The position numbers and the translations under genes were made by a program. Below, one piece after another: positions 17,575-27,751 of a DNA stretch of 64,000 nt. The notes below the pieces were generated by a model. That model was given only the letters and a program-made list of their open reading frames with translations. It made no database searches and was not told where the DNA came from. Source of the stretch: Prevotella herbatica (GTDB lineage: Bacteria; Bacteroidota; Bacteroidia; Bacteroidales; Bacteroidaceae); contig NZ_AP024484.1 in NCBI RefSeq assembly GCF_017347605.1, forward strand, positions 2,804,501 to 2,868,500, written 5' to 3'. Positions within the stretch are counted from its first letter, which is position 1; each line of letters starts with the position of its first letter.

Positions 17575-18453
17575 TCATTTATTGCTGGCGATCTCCATCA
17601 AGTATTTGCCATATTCATTTTTTAGCATAGGCTTAGCATCATCTATTAGTTGCTGGATATCAATCCAACCTTGTCGGTAAGCTATTTCTTCAAGACATGC
17701 TACTTTCAGTCCTTGACGCTTCTCTATAACCTCAATAAATGTGCTTGCTTCGGACAAGCTATCATGAGTGCCTGTGTCTAGCCATGCAAAACCGCGTTGA
17801 AGAGGTTGTACTTTCAAACTCTTGCGATTGAGGTATTCCTGATTAACCGTTGTAATCTCTAGCTCGCCTCTTTCACTGGGTTTGATGTTCTTAGCTATAT
17901 CAACAACACTGTTTGGATAAAAATATAGTCCTACAACAGCATAGTTGCTCTTAGGATTTTCAGGCTTTTCCTCGATACTAAGACAGTTGCCTTTCTCGTC
18001 GAATTCAGCTACACCATATCTTTCCGGATCATTAACGTAATATCCAAATACGCTAGCCTGATTGTTTATTTCTGCATCAGCGACACATTCTTTCAAAATA
18101 CTACTAAAACCAGCACCATGGAATATATTGTCACCTAATACAAGACAAACAGAATCATTTCCAATAAATTCCTCACCAATAATAAAGGCTTGTGCTAATC
18201 CGTCAGGACTAGGTTGTTCGGCATATTGAAAATTCACTCCGATATCTTTCCCGTCACCAAGTAGACGTTTGAATCCCGGAAGATCAAAAGGTGTAGATAT
18301 TATCAATATATCCTTTATTCCAGCAAGCATTAATACTGAAATTGGATAGTATATCATCGGTTTGTCGAAAATCGGTATAAGTTGTTTGCTTATGCCTTTT
18401 GTGATAGGGTAGAGGCGCGTGCCAGAACCACCAGCTAAAACAATTCCTTTCAT
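17575..18453 (-). CDS. rfbA: Glucose-1-phosphate thymidylyltransferase
   Basis: 292 residues, family length. The nucleotide-binding motif [20 protein letters not shown] is at the N-terminus, followed by [32 protein letters not shown] contains the metal-binding Asp, and [19 protein letters not shown] is also typical. It makes dTDP-glucose, the first step of dTDP-rhamnose synthesis. It follows the sugar transferase by 19 bp on the same strand, so they likely form a two-gene operon for surface polysaccharide synthesis. Confidence 0.93.
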   Translation of the reverse strand: MKGIVLAGGSGTRLYPITKGISKQLIPIFDKPMIYYPISVLMLAGIKDILIISTPFDLPGFKRLLGDGKDIGVNFQYAEQPSPDGLAQAFIIGEEFIGNDSVCLVLGDNIFHGAGFSSILKECVADAEINNQASVFGYYVNDPERYGVAEFDEKGNCLSIEEKPENPKSNYAVVGLYFYPNSVVDIAKNIKPSERGELEITTVNQEYLNRKSLKVQPLQRGFAWLDTGTHDSLSEASTFIEVIEKRQGLKVACLEEIAYRQGWIDIQQLIDDAKPMLKNEYGKYLMEIASNK

Positions 18454-18472
18454 TTATATTTGTCTTTATTTA

Positions 18473-19879
18473 TTAATATGCACACTTGTCTGGTATAATG
18501 ACACTCTTAATTGTCTTGTAAATAATTTTAATGTCAAGCATAAATGTCCAGTGCTCAATATACCAGATGTCTCTTTCAACTCTTTCTTCCATTTGCCAAA
18601 GTTCCTTTGTCTCTCCACGGAAACCAGTAACCTGAGCCCAACCAGTTATTCCTGGTTTACAGAAATGGCGAACCATATATTTGTCAATCAGCTCGCTGTA
18701 TATCTGTGTATGGTGTAGCATGTGAGGTCGTGGTCCAACTATACTCATGTCCCCCTTCAATACATTCCAGAATTGCGGAAGCTCATCAATATTGGTTTTC
18801 CTCATAAAATTTCCAAAAGCAAATTTTCTTGGATCGTCCTTCGTTGCTTGTGCTGTATCAGCGTCTTTATTTACATGCATGCTGCGGAACTTGTAGCAGT
18901 TGAAAGTTTTTCCCTCAAATCCTGTACGTTCTTGCTTGAAGAAAATTGGACCAGGACTTTGAATTTTTATTATCAAAGCAATAATTGGTATTATTGGAAT
19001 CAGGCAAATACAGCAAAAAATACTTATTGTTACGTCAAACAATCTCTTGATTAACTTATTTGTTGTACATGAAAGAGGCTCTAAATGATTAGTATACGTC
19101 AAAGTTTCTCCCATCATTTCAGGCTTTAGTCTTAATCTATAGTTACCAAACATACGTGGAATATAATAGAAACGTATTAAGTGTGCGTCACAAAATTTCA
19201 TTATTTGTGCAATTTCATCATTATGGTCGTGGCTTAGACTACAGAATACATCGTCTATTGATGTATCAGGACTATTCTCCATATTATGGTATAGGGCTTT
19301 CATGTCACCAAGATAATTTAGGTTTTGTGGATTATTAGTTATAATTTTGTTGCTGTAATATCCTTTTACACGATAGCCAGTTGTTGGATCTCCAATCATG
19401 GTGTTATACATGTTTACCAAAGCAGGGTCATTACCTATCATTATTACACTTCTGGTATTCCTACCCAACTGTCGAAAATGTCTTAATAATTTTCTTTCAA
19501 AAAAGCGAGCTAGCATTATGGTTAAGTAAGCGGATATCCCATAGATGATTGCAAATTGAAAATATTTAGGAGTATCGCTAAGAAAACTCAATAATATAAC
19601 CATTGACGCAACGTGCGTTAGCACTAGTTTTGCAACTCTTGTGGATATTTCTTCAAAACTGATTTTGCGATAATGGATTTTGGTCTGAAAAAAATATTGA
19701 CCAATTGCCATTGCAAAATTAGCTGTTAGAATGGTTATTTTTGTTGCGCTATGGAAGTACCCTGGAACGAAATCTGGAGTTAGTAAAATGTAACATAATA
19801 ATATAATATTAATAATCACGAAATCACTAATAATTACCAGTTTCCTCGCAAGATCATTCCCACTTAAGTTCTGTCTCAT
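18473..19879 (-). CDS. Undecaprenyl-phosphate sugar phosphotransferase (WcaJ/WbaP-like)
   Basis: 468 residues. About five N-terminal membrane helices are followed by a CoA-binding-like Rossmann region (NTRSVIMIGNDPALVNMY). The catalytic bacterial sugar-transferase domain starts at KRLFDVTISIFCC. It has SPGPIFFKQERTGFEG, YKFRSM, the DELPQFWNVLKGDMS stretch and VGPRPHM, ending WAQVTGFRGET. It transfers a hexose-1-phosphate to undecaprenyl phosphate at the inner membrane, starting a polysaccharide repeat unit. A minus-strand -7 element (complement of GCAAAGGTA at 19935-19943) lies ~55 bp upstream of the ATG. The sugar is not determined. Confidence 0.88.
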   Translation of the reverse strand: MRQNLSGNDLARKLVIISDFVIINIILLCYILLTPDFVPGYFHSATKITILTANFAMAIGQYFFQTKIHYRKISFEEISTRVAKLVLTHVASMVILLSFLSDTPKYFQFAIIYGISAYLTIMLARFFERKLLRHFRQLGRNTRSVIMIGNDPALVNMYNTMIGDPTTGYRVKGYYSNKIITNNPQNLNYLGDMKALYHNMENSPDTSIDDVFCSLSHDHNDEIAQIMKFCDAHLIRFYYIPRMFGNYRLRLKPEMMGETLTYTNHLEPLSCTTNKLIKRLFDVTISIFCCICLIPIIPIIALIIKIQSPGPIFFKQERTGFEGKTFNCYKFRSMHVNKDADTAQATKDDPRKFAFGNFMRKTNIDELPQFWNVLKGDMSIVGPRPHMLHHTQIYSELIDKYMVRHFCKPGITGWAQVTGFRGETKELWQMEERVERDIWYIEHWTFMLDIKIIYKTIKSVIIPDKCAY

Positions 19880-20048
19880 TTGAATGTCTTTTCTCTATAG
19901 GTTTGTATCAGATCACCAAAATACTGATTATGTCGCAAAGGTAGTAAAAATAATAATAAAAACATTCATCCATGCTATCCTTTTTTTCAATAATGTTTCT
20001 GTCTTTGTTATTAGCTTTAAAAAATTAGGTTTATTGGATAAAAATATC

Positions 20049-20057
20049 TATCTTTGC
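20049..20057 (+). promoter_or_regulatory. Candidate -7 element (TATCTTTGC) for the 208-residue gene
   Basis: Matches TAnnTTTGC, 46 bp before the ATG at 20103. No TTG at the ideal -33 distance was seen, so only half of the promoter is supported. Confidence 0.45.
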
Positions 20058-20102
20058 ACAAACGTAAACTATTTTAAGAAAAAGTATTATTGAAAAAACG
20101 TT

Positions 20103-20729
20103 ATGGAAATATTTTCTAAACTATTTAGTAAAAAAGATAAAGAAGTGAAAGTTGGCGGAATGGAAGACTTTATGACACTCATCAGAGTTTATTTTCAAGC
20201 CTCATTAGCAGCCAATCTTGGTATAAATAATCTTGGAATGTTGCCAGATTTAAGAACCTTTAAAGCAACACTTCATGTTCCAACATTAAATAATAAATTG
20301 GGATTAGGTGAAAAAAATCATTGTAAAAAAATGATGAAAGAAATTTATGGACTTAAAGACGAATTCTTTAAGGAAATAGATTTGAGTATTCGCAAAAATT
20401 GTCATAAACTACAGGATGTACAACCTTATATGATTCAGTTTCAAGGATTCTCTCAGGATCTTATGATGCTCATGGGAAACTTGATGAAATTTAAATTGAG
20501 ACTTCCTTCTTTCATGAAAAAATTACTTTATTCCATGACAGAAAAGACTGTGAAAAATTTGTTTGTGAAAAATGATTATAGCGATCCTAGTGTGATAAAA
20601 GCTGTTATGGCAATAAGACAATATGAAAAACGTTTAGGTTTCAGCCAAAAATGGATCACTGAATTTGTGTTTAATGTTGTAATGTTAGCAAAGAAAGAAC
20701 CTAAGCCTGATACAGAAACAAAGAAATAG
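20103..20729 (+). CDS. Conserved-looking hypothetical protein
   Basis: 208 residues, no signal peptide, helical and Lys/Met-rich. The N-terminal FSKLFSKKDKEVKVGGMEDF is followed by long amphipathic helices. LMMLMGNLMKFKLRLPSFMK is the most hydrophobic stretch. I do not recognise a family. Codon use and the upstream -7 element are typical of the surrounding genome, so it is likely a real resident gene. It stands alone, 129 bp before the zapA operon, which has its own promoter. Function unknown. Confidence 0.65.
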   Translation: MEIFSKLFSKKDKEVKVGGMEDFMTLIRVYFQASLAANLGINNLGMLPDLRTFKATLHVPTLNNKLGLGEKNHCKKMMKEIYGLKDEFFKEIDLSIRKNCHKLQDVQPYMIQFQGFSQDLMMLMGNLMKFKLRLPSFMKKLLYSMTEKTVKNLFVKNDYSDPSVIKAVMAIRQYEKRLGFSQKWITEFVFNVVMLAKKEPKPDTETKK

Positions 20730-20807
20730 AATAGTTTTTTAGTTGATATTCAATTGAAACTTTAAATTGATGTTTTGTTTATGATTAAACAAAAACTTTA
20801 AGTAAAA

Positions 20808-20839
20808 TTTGGATATTTCAATTTATTAAACTAAATTTG
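20808..20839 (+). promoter_or_regulatory. Promoter for the zapA operon (TTTG-N20-TAAATTTG)
   Basis: TTTG at 20808-20811, a 20-nt spacer and TAAATTTG at 20832-20839. The predicted start is ~12 bp before the ATG at 20858. Confidence 0.75.
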
Positions 20840-20857
20840 TAACCAAATTGTATATTT

Positions 20858-21151
20858 ATGACCGCTACTGAGGATACTTTAACCCTTTTTTCTACCAGAG
20901 TGAGGCAGATGATTCTTCAATACAAGGAATTGAGGAAAGAAAATGCTGAATTATATTCTATGGTAGATGAGAAAGATAAGCAGGTGGAAAAGCTGAAAGC
21001 TCAGATTACTCAGGCGCAAAATGATTACAACAGTTTGAAGATGGCTAAGATGCTGGAAATTACAGACGGCGATATGGAAAACGCTCAGAAACGATTGCAG
21101 AAGCTAATCCGAGACGTAAACAAGTGTATAACGCTACTGAGTGAAAAATGA
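20858..21151 (+). CDS. Small coiled-coil protein upstream of zapA (ZapB-like by context)
   Basis: 97 residues. A long heptad region spans roughly residues 15-85 (YKELRKENAELYSMVDEKDK onward), predicted to form a parallel coiled coil. There is no signal peptide. Its stop overlaps the zapA start by 4 bp (ATGA at 21148-21151), implying translational coupling. The coupling to ZapA suggests a cell-division partner, analogous to ZapB, but homology to ZapB is not demonstrated. This pairing recurs in Bacteroidetes to my knowledge. Confidence 0.7.
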   Translation: MTATEDTLTLFSTRVRQMILQYKELRKENAELYSMVDEKDKQVEKLKAQITQAQNDYNSLKMAKMLEITDGDMENAQKRLQKLIRDVNKCITLLSEK

Positions 21152-21459
21152 CAGAAGCGATGGCTGAAGACAACAAAAACAAGTTACATATAAGATTACA
21201 CGTATATGATACAGAAATGTCCGTGAACATTGTTCGCGAAGAAGAGAAAATGTATCGTGACGCAGCTAAACTTATAACAGATACAGTAAATACTTATGCA
21301 GACGTTTTTAAAGGACGTAAGAGTGACAAGGATTTATTGTACATGGCCCTTATTGATATTGCGCTTAGATATGAAAAAGAATCTACACGTAATGATACAG
21401 GACCTTATAGTGATATTCTTGGAAAGTTGACTTCAGAAATCGAAGATGTATTGAAGTAA
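21148..21459 (+). CDS. zapA: Cell division protein ZapA
   Basis: 103 residues. The N-terminal beta segment HIRLHVYDTEMSVNIVREEE is followed by MYRDAAKLITDTVNTYADVF and a C-terminal coiled-coil helix (DKDLLYMALIDIALRYEKES). ZapA bundles FtsZ filaments at the division ring. It is coupled to the coiled-coil gene by overlapping stop and start codons and is followed 28 bp later by rny, an order seen in other Bacteroidetes. Confidence 0.85.
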   Translation: MTEAMAEDNKNKLHIRLHVYDTEMSVNIVREEEKMYRDAAKLITDTVNTYADVFKGRKSDKDLLYMALIDIALRYEKESTRNDTGPYSDILGKLTSEIEDVLK

Positions 21460-21487
21460 GAAAGAATATTATTAATTACATAAAACT

Positions 21488-23023
21488 ATGATAGAATCAA
21501 TAATAATTGCATTAGTCGCACTCTTTATAGGAGGTGCAGTTGGCTATGCTTTTTTCCGTTATGTTATAAAGGGAAAATATAAAGAAATGGTTGATGCTGC
21601 CGCTAAGGAAGCTGAAGTTCTAAAAGAAAAGAAGCTCTTGGAAGTTAAGGAGAAATTTCTTAATAAGAAGAGTGAACTAGAGAAAGAAGTTCAGCAGCGC
21701 AATATGAAGATCCAACAGAGTGAAAATCGCTTGAAGCAGCGTGAGATTTCACTAAATCAGCGTCAGGAAGAAATTGGAAGAAGAAAGTCAGAAGTAGAAC
21801 TTGGACAGCAGAGAATTGACAATGAAAAGAAATTGTTGTCAGTTAAGCAGCAAGAGCTTGAGAAAATGCAGAAGCAGGAACAGGCTAAGTTAGAAGAACT
21901 TTCTGGACTTAGTGCTGATGAGGCTAAGAGTAGACTTGTTGAGAGTCTTAAAGACCAAGCAAAACTTGATGCTGCAAGTTATATTAATGAGATAATTGAC
22001 GATGCCAAGCTAAATGCTAACCAACAAGCTAAGAAAGTCGTAATTCAGACAATACAGAGAGTTGCTACTGAAGCAGCTATAGAAAACTCTGTAAGTGTCT
22101 TCCATATAGAAAATGATGAGGTTAAGGGTCGTATTATTGGCCGTGAAGGTAGAAATATTCGTGCTCTTGAAGCAGCAACAGGTGTAGAAATCGTTGTAGA
22201 TGATACTCCTGAGGCAATTGTAATAAGTGCATTTGATCCTATTCGTCGTGAGATATGTCGTCTTGCTCTTCATCAACTTGTTGCTGATGGTCGTATTCAT
22301 CCTGCACGTATTGAAGAGGTTGTCACTAAAGTTAAGAAGCAACTTGAAAATGAAGTTATCGAAACTGGTAAGCGTACTGCTATAGACCTTGGTATTCATG
22401 GTTTGCATCCAGAACTTATCCGTATTATCGGTAAGATGAAATATCGTTCAAGTTATGGACAGAACTTGTTGCAACATGCTCGTGAGACTGCCAATCTTTG
22501 TGCAGTAATGGCAAGTGAGCTAGGACTTAATCCAAAGAAAGCAAAACGTGCTGGATTACTTCATGATATTGGTAAGGTGCCAGATGAGGAGAGTGAATTG
22601 CCACACGCATTGTATGGTGCTAAGATAGCTGAGAAATATAAGGAGAAACCAGATATTTGTAATGCTATTGGAGCTCACCATGATGAAGAGGAAATGACAA
22701 CATTGCTTGCTCCTATAGTTCAGGTTTGTGATGCTATTTCTGGTGCTCGTCCTGGTGCTCGTCGTGAAATTGTAGAGGCTTATATCAAGCGTCTTAACGA
22801 TTTGGAGGCTATTGCAATGAGTTATCCTGGAGTTACTAAGACTTATGCTATACAGGCTGGTCGTGAACTTCGTGTCATTGTTGGCGCAGATAAGATGAAT
22901 GATGACGAAAGTCTTAAGTTGAGTGATGAAATCGCAACTAAGATCCAGAATGAAATGACTTATCCTGGACAGGTTAAGATTACAGTTATTCGTGAAACTC
23001 GTTCTGTAGCATACGCGAAATAA
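21488..23023 (+). CDS. rny: Ribonuclease Y
   Basis: 511 residues, family length. One N-terminal membrane helix ([20 protein letters not shown]) is followed by a long charged coiled coil (residues ~30-160). The KH domain contains [20 protein letters not shown], and the HD domain contains the metal-binding HD in [13 protein letters not shown] and [10 protein letters not shown]. It is a membrane-anchored endoribonuclease that starts mRNA decay. A strong terminator follows 22 bp after the stop, closing the zapA-rny unit. Confidence 0.95.
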   Translation: MIESIIIALVALFIGGAVGYAFFRYVIKGKYKEMVDAAAKEAEVLKEKKLLEVKEKFLNKKSELEKEVQQRNMKIQQSENRLKQREISLNQRQEEIGRRKSEVELGQQRIDNEKKLLSVKQQELEKMQKQEQAKLEELSGLSADEAKSRLVESLKDQAKLDAASYINEIIDDAKLNANQQAKKVVIQTIQRVATEAAIENSVSVFHIENDEVKGRIIGREGRNIRALEAATGVEIVVDDTPEAIVISAFDPIRREICRLALHQLVADGRIHPARIEEVVTKVKKQLENEVIETGKRTAIDLGIHGLHPELIRIIGKMKYRSSYGQNLLQHARETANLCAVMASELGLNPKKAKRAGLLHDIGKVPDEESELPHALYGAKIAEKYKEKPDICNAIGAHHDEEEMTTLLAPIVQVCDAISGARPGARREIVEAYIKRLNDLEAIAMSYPGVTKTYAIQAGRELRVIVGADKMNDDESLKLSDEIATKIQNEMTYPGQVKITVIRETRSVAYAK

Positions 23024-23045
23024 AAGAAGTTTATATTAATATATT

Positions 23046-23079
23046 AATCCTCCCTCATTATTGTGGGAGGATTTTTTTT
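23046..23079 (+). terminator. Rho-independent terminator after rny
   Basis: The 9-bp stem AATCCTCCC / GGGAGGATT has a 10-nt loop and is followed by a run of eight T. Confidence 0.9.
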
Positions 23080-23102
23080 GTTTAAATCACAATTTTTGGG
23101 TA

Positions 23103-23135
23103 TTGCAAATCACTTGATTTTGTAGTTAACTTTGC
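23103..23135 (+). promoter_or_regulatory. Promoter for the outer-membrane protein gene (TTG-N21-TAACTTTGC)
   Basis: TTG at 23103-23105 and TAACTTTGC at 23127-23135 with a 21-nt spacer. The start codon at 23159 would have an ~18-nt leader. Confidence 0.65.
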
Positions 23136-23158
23136 AGCTGTAAAGAATTTAATAATTT

Positions 23159-24163
23159 ATGGCACAAGTAAGGTTCGCTTTTTTAGTTATTTTATTATAT
23201 TGTGGTAATGATATTTTTGCTCAAAATGATTCATTGCGTCCTGTTGTTTTTACTGGTGTAGCAAATATGGAAGTTCGTTTTGGTCCAAATTGTATGGGTA
23301 ATGAACAGGCATCTTTGAGTTGCCCCCATATAATAATAGGAGGTAGGTTAAGTCTTTTAAATGGATGGTCTGTGACATCCGAATTTGAGTATGAACATTT
23401 GTATGAGAATCATGAATGGAGTCATAATTTAGACAACGAATTTTGCACTAATACTTTATACGTTACTAAAAGTTTTACGGAGGCGTTAAATGTAAAAGCT
23501 GGTATAGTTGGCATTCCTGTAGGTATGACAAATAGTAGAGGACCTGCGCTTACGATAGATGATCCAGAGAGTGAAGCAGACATACTTCCAATGGTGTGGC
23601 ATGAATCTGGAATATCTTTATTTGGTGAATATAAAAGGTTGGCATATTCTGTAACAGCGACTTCTTATCTTAATACATTTGAGGTGCTGGGATTAGCGGC
23701 TCGAGCAGATTATCGTGTTGCTAAATCTTTAAGATTGGGCTTTAGTGGGTATATAGGAAAAAGATGTCATGGAATGATAGGTAGGGAAACCTCAGAACAA
23801 TATTCATGTGCATCTTTGAATTATCTTTCGCTTGATATGGATTATTCTGTTAATGGTTTTTTATTAGACGGTTCAATGATATATTGCAGTGTCGGTAACG
23901 GTAAATCTTTTGGGTGTGAATGTGGATATGACCTCATGTTTAATAGCGATGATTCAAAATTCCATTCTCAAATAATTCCTTTCTTACGTTATGACTATGT
24001 ATGTAGTAAGTTTTTGAATAACACAAAAAAATATACTCTAGGAATGAATATAGTCCCTATTCCGAATCTGATATTCAAGACAGAATATGGTATCCGTGAT
24101 TATGAATGCTTAGAAACTAGTACTCAATTTGCTTTAAGTCTTGGGTACACGGTCAGCTTCTGA
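23159..24163 (+). CDS. Outer-membrane beta-barrel (porin-like) protein, shorter paralogue
   Basis: 334 residues with a signal peptide ending FAQ. Alternating beta strands with aromatic ends follow, and the C-terminal residue is Phe (LGYTVSF), as expected for a barrel. It parallels the 438-residue barrel protein at the head of the facing minus-strand operon: W.v.sEfEyEH, tl..tKsF...LNvkaGi.giPvGmTN, and TIDDPESEADILPMVWHESG versus the EGEATIFPCTWHQTG stretch. That pair suggests duplication. The family looks like Bacteroidetes phosphate-selective-porin-like or OprO/P-type proteins, but the substrate is unknown. It has its own promoter and is convergent with the operon. Confidence 0.65.
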   Translation: MAQVRFAFLVILLYCGNDIFAQNDSLRPVVFTGVANMEVRFGPNCMGNEQASLSCPHIIIGGRLSLLNGWSVTSEFEYEHLYENHEWSHNLDNEFCTNTLYVTKSFTEALNVKAGIVGIPVGMTNSRGPALTIDDPESEADILPMVWHESGISLFGEYKRLAYSVTATSYLNTFEVLGLAARADYRVAKSLRLGFSGYIGKRCHGMIGRETSEQYSCASLNYLSLDMDYSVNGFLLDGSMIYCSVGNGKSFGCECGYDLMFNSDDSKFHSQIIPFLRYDYVCSKFLNNTKKYTLGMNIVPIPNLIFKTEYGIRDYECLETSTQFALSLGYTVSF

Positions 24164-24193
24164 TAAAAGTTTATTTATCGCATACAACCAGAA

Positions 24194-24240
24194 AATTCAC
24201 GAAGTGATATCTGTTGATAATATCATTTCATGAATTCTTT
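24194..24240. terminator. Bidirectional terminator between convergent genes
   Basis: A 16-position stem, AATTCACGAAGTGATA (24194-24209) with TATCATTTCATGAATT (24221-24236), has one C-A mismatch and one G-U pair. It is followed by TCTTTT. Confidence 0.7.
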
Positions 24241-24267
24241 TCTTAATATTTTGTTTATGTGTTTAGT

Positions 24268-25422
24268 TTAAAACGTCCTGAATTGTTTGTTTACAAAGTC
24301 TTTAACGCCAATACATTCCATTTCGATTAACCAACCAGGTCTGCAAACAGATGCATTGACAATTATGCATGGAACGTTTTTATATTTATGGTTAAACATG
24401 TTTTTAACAGTCATAAAATCAGCAATATCACGTAGATATACAATCATTACACCTATATCTGTAAAGTCCATATTAGCTTCTTTTAATAGAGCTTCTACAT
24501 TTTCAAGCATACACCGAGCTTGCCCCTTTATGTCTCCTAGATGTAGAATATTACCATTGTTATCAATGCTTGCTGTTCCAGAGATATAAATATGTCGTCT
24601 GTCTCCATAGTCAATATATGTACCTCGTTCAAAGCTTACACCATATTCGCTTGTGCGGTTCATACAATCTGGTGCATAAACGTATTTCATTTGATCTTGC
24701 TTTAGTCCATTTATAGAATATGCGTCCATTTGGACTAATATTTTATGATTTGATTGCCGTCCACCAATCCCTGTACTTGATATGTAATGTGTCTTAGGTG
24801 TTAAACCTTGAGTCATGAAAATGTCATTACGAGCTTTTACGACTCCTTTATAATTATTATCAATATCATTTATATAGAACCAAGTCCTTACGCAATTATC
24901 AGCAAGAGTGCATCCTGTTTCAATAAGTTTCATTACGTAGTTTTGAAGTATAATACGTGTTTGATATTCCGAATTAAATTCTAGTTTGTTGTAATTCCCT
25001 AACCAGAGATGTGTATACGTATTATGCTCTACTCTATATAATCCATTTCGTAAAACACGCGTCTTAACCCCTGTTATCATATAAGTCCATAGTGCTACTT
25101 TGCTCCCGTCAATAGGTGGTTGCTGAATCACAGAAATAGCACAGTCACTAGTCTCCATATTATAAACTTCATTTTCTTGATTTGCGGAATCACTAAGGAA
25201 GTATCTCTTAAAAACGGCAACAGCATTGCCTGAAATATTAATTCTAACTTCATTGTATGCGTTAATCAATGTTTCAAATTGTTGTTTGAAATTTAGTTCT
25301 GTATTTGTTACATGAACCACAACATGATATTCTCTAGCTTCCGTGTTGTTTGCAAAGCAGAATACTTCTGCATACGCATCTTTTAGTTTTATTGTATCTT
25401 TGACTGATTTTTCTTGTAGCAT
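24268..25422 (-). CDS. RidA-superfamily protein resembling FkbO/Hyg5/XanB2-type chorismatases
   Basis: 384 residues, no signal peptide, so cytoplasmic. The N-terminal half is poorly recognisable. The C-terminal half is YjgF/RidA-like: FERGTYIDYGDRRHIYISGT, then ASIDNNGNILHLGDIKGQ, and VCRPGWLIEMECIGV at the end. The upstream THYISSTGIGGRQS motif plus the SGTASI..H.GD..Q layout resembles chorismatases, which remove pyruvate from chorismate to give hydroxybenzoates. The Arg typical of RidA deaminases (PAR) is absent here (VPCIIV), arguing against ordinary RidA activity. It is the last gene of the imelysin/cytochrome operon. Function is inferred only. Confidence 0.55.
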   Translation of the reverse strand: MLQEKSVKDTIKLKDAYAEVFCFANNTEAREYHVVVHVTNTELNFKQQFETLINAYNEVRINISGNAVAVFKRYFLSDSANQENEVYNMETSDCAISVIQQPPIDGSKVALWTYMITGVKTRVLRNGLYRVEHNTYTHLWLGNYNKLEFNSEYQTRIILQNYVMKLIETGCTLADNCVRTWFYINDIDNNYKGVVKARNDIFMTQGLTPKTHYISSTGIGGRQSNHKILVQMDAYSINGLKQDQMKYVYAPDCMNRTSEYGVSFERGTYIDYGDRRHIYISGTASIDNNGNILHLGDIKGQARCMLENVEALLKEANMDFTDIGVMIVYLRDIADFMTVKNMFNHKYKNVPCIIVNASVCRPGWLIEMECIGVKDFVNKQFRTF

Positions 25423-25448
25423 ATTTGTTGTTATTTATTAAGTTACTT

Positions 25449-27695
25449 TTAGGCATAAGAGTGCATACCTCCTAAAAAGTAGTTTACTCCGAAATACGTC
25501 ATGAGTATCATTGCAAATGCAACCGTAGTGTATATATGATAATATAATGGACTATTGAATACAGGTAATGATTTCTTGTGTAATACAATTGCATAAAACA
25601 TAAATGTAATCAAAGCCCATACTTCTTTTGGATCCCAACTCCAGTATTGTCCCCACGAAATATTAGCCCAAATTGCCCCCACGAAGATTCCTATTCCCAA
25701 TGCAGACATGGCAGGATATAATAATATTTTTGACAGTAAGTATAATGATGATAGTTGATTATCAATTATAGTCTTTTCATCATGCTTTATTCTATGTGTA
25801 ACATATAATATCAACGCTGTCAACCCGCATATAAATGTAAGTGACAGAAGAGCGAATGACATCATAATTATTGATACGTGGATGCTCAATAATGGTGATG
25901 ACAATACTGGCATGATAGGGGTAATTTGAGGATCCATTTGCCCTATATGTGATACAAGAAGAAAGAAGCCAGACATAAGGAATCCGAAAGTTATAAGAAT
26001 TTTAAACCGATGATAAAAAATTAGTGAGAACAGCATAACAAACCAAGCCAATAACAGCATCGTTTCGTATCCATTTGCCATAGGTATATTCTTACTAATT
26101 ATCCATCTCAATATTTCACAATATGTTAATGCTATAAACGATAAAAGCATTATTATAATAGATGTATATGATATTATTTTAGTAATATGTCTGTTGTTTT
26201 TTATACTAGTTAATCTGTAAATACTATATAATAGAGTTATAAATCCCATTGTAATATTAATCATAAATAGAATATTGGCAAATGGAATTCTATTATAAGT
26301 AAGTTCTGCAATAACCTGTGTTACTGAGGGTAATGTATTTCCTCCGTTTTGTTCTTGATATATTCTTATTTTAGCAATCAACGAGTTGAATTGATTATAG
26401 TTTCCTGAATGTGCTGACTGATTTAACAAAGTGAATATATTTTTGACAAACATAGCCTTGTCTGTGTCCATACTCTTCGGAACTTGTGCTTTAGGACTAT
26501 ACCATATAATATTATCCCCTTTACCGTAAGGAAATATCTTAAATGGTTCTCCATGTCGAAGCGACATTATCAGTTGCACTTTATCATCAATTTCAATGAT
26601 GGCTTTATGTAGTTTGTCATGATTACCTTGATAGTATTCCTGAACAGCAGGTCCGAGTATGTACCCACCTAGATTCTTATCGAAAAGTTGATTGATAGAA
26701 ATGTATTTAGGTAATCCAAAATACTTTCTAAGCGTATTGTCTTTTATTTTGATAATAGGTTCATTCTTCCATTCATCATTCCAAAATATAAATCCTGTCA
26801 AGACTTGCTCTGCTGAATAGTCATTATACGATGAGCTTCCGTAAAGCTTTTCCGTAAAATCTATTGCAAATGTTTGAATCGGACATATTCTATTGTTGTA
26901 CATAATGTCTAGTTTGCCAAATTTATTAGCAGAGATATCAGGTAGCGTCGATGCGGCTTGTGTTACCGAAGAAAATCCGCATAGAAACATGATGCACAAC
27001 ATTCCTTTTTTAAGCAAAGGAGATTTAAGCAGTTTCCGATACGAGCCATTAGGATCTATTAGTAGCCATATTAACGAAAAGAAAAGTAATGCATAGCCTG
27101 TATATGAAATGGCTATACCGTACGGATCAGAGTTTATCGTGAGATACGTTCCGTTTCCATCATCGTCGTATGAAGTTTGATATAACCTTACGAAATTATA
27201 TGTAAAAATGTTGTTAATAGAAATGTATCCATCTTTACTTTGTTTGTCATCTGTAATAGTGATATACGAAATATAATCTTTGGGCGCCGATGTGCCATTA
27301 TTATATATTATATTAAAATTGTTGAGCCGTATGTTGAATGGCAGAGTTTTTATTTCTTTGCCATTGTTCACTATATATTGATTTGTCGTTATACCCTTTC
27401 TTATATGGACAAGTCCTTTAATCGCAAACAAATGTGTGATGAGTGCACCTGTCAATATCACGATAAATGAAGTATGTAGTAGCAATAGGGTTGCAGAATG
27501 CATGCGCATCTTTATTATATATGTTATTGTCCCTATAGCTAATGCACCCCAAAGCATACAAAACCACCACGAACCATAAATATGCGTTGAGACAAATTGT
27601 GTACCTTTTGAATATTCTATGAATGTAGCTGCAGCCATTACTATGATGATAGTAACATATAATGTAGTGATAGATCTTTTTATTTTTTGCCTCAT
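25449..27695 (-). CDS. Fused ResB/CcsA cytochrome c biogenesis protein (System II, CcsBA-like)
   Basis: 748 residues from the ATG at 27695; a TTG at 27719 overlaps an intercistronic hairpin and is less likely. The N-terminal half has about four membrane helices flanking a periplasmic ResB-like loop. The C-terminal half is CcsA-like with many helices and the haem-handling signature WGQYWSWDPKEVWALITFMF (WWD-type motif). Histidines at the flanking helices (VSHIGQMD) are present. System II exports haem and attaches it to CxxCH motifs in the periplasm. The gene before it encodes a di-haem protein, the likely substrate. It lies 26 bp before the RidA-like gene. Confidence 0.88.
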   Translation of the reverse strand: MRQKIKRSITTLYVTIIIVMAAATFIEYSKGTQFVSTHIYGSWWFCMLWGALAIGTITYIIKMRMHSATLLLLHTSFIVILTGALITHLFAIKGLVHIRKGITTNQYIVNNGKEIKTLPFNIRLNNFNIIYNNGTSAPKDYISYITITDDKQSKDGYISINNIFTYNFVRLYQTSYDDDGNGTYLTINSDPYGIAISYTGYALLFFSLIWLLIDPNGSYRKLLKSPLLKKGMLCIMFLCGFSSVTQAASTLPDISANKFGKLDIMYNNRICPIQTFAIDFTEKLYGSSSYNDYSAEQVLTGFIFWNDEWKNEPIIKIKDNTLRKYFGLPKYISINQLFDKNLGGYILGPAVQEYYQGNHDKLHKAIIEIDDKVQLIMSLRHGEPFKIFPYGKGDNIIWYSPKAQVPKSMDTDKAMFVKNIFTLLNQSAHSGNYNQFNSLIAKIRIYQEQNGGNTLPSVTQVIAELTYNRIPFANILFMINITMGFITLLYSIYRLTSIKNNRHITKIISYTSIIIMLLSFIALTYCEILRWIISKNIPMANGYETMLLLAWFVMLFSLIFYHRFKILITFGFLMSGFFLLVSHIGQMDPQITPIMPVLSSPLLSIHVSIIMMSFALLSLTFICGLTALILYVTHRIKHDEKTIIDNQLSSLYLLSKILLYPAMSALGIGIFVGAIWANISWGQYWSWDPKEVWALITFMFYAIVLHKKSLPVFNSPLYYHIYTTVAFAMILMTYFGVNYFLGGMHSYA

Positions 27696-27710
27696 TTTGT
27701 TTGTATTTAA

Positions 27711-27734
27711 GCCCGCCAATATATATTGACGGGC
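27711..27734 (-). other. Intercistronic hairpin between di-haem gene and ccsBA
   Basis: Near-palindrome GCCCG-C-CAAT-ATAT-ATTG-A-CGGGC: a 9-bp stem with one mismatch and a 4-nt loop. It sits in the 56-bp gap between cistrons and could be an RNA processing or stability element. Confidence 0.6.
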
Positions 27735-27751
27735 CTTATAGTTAATTTTGA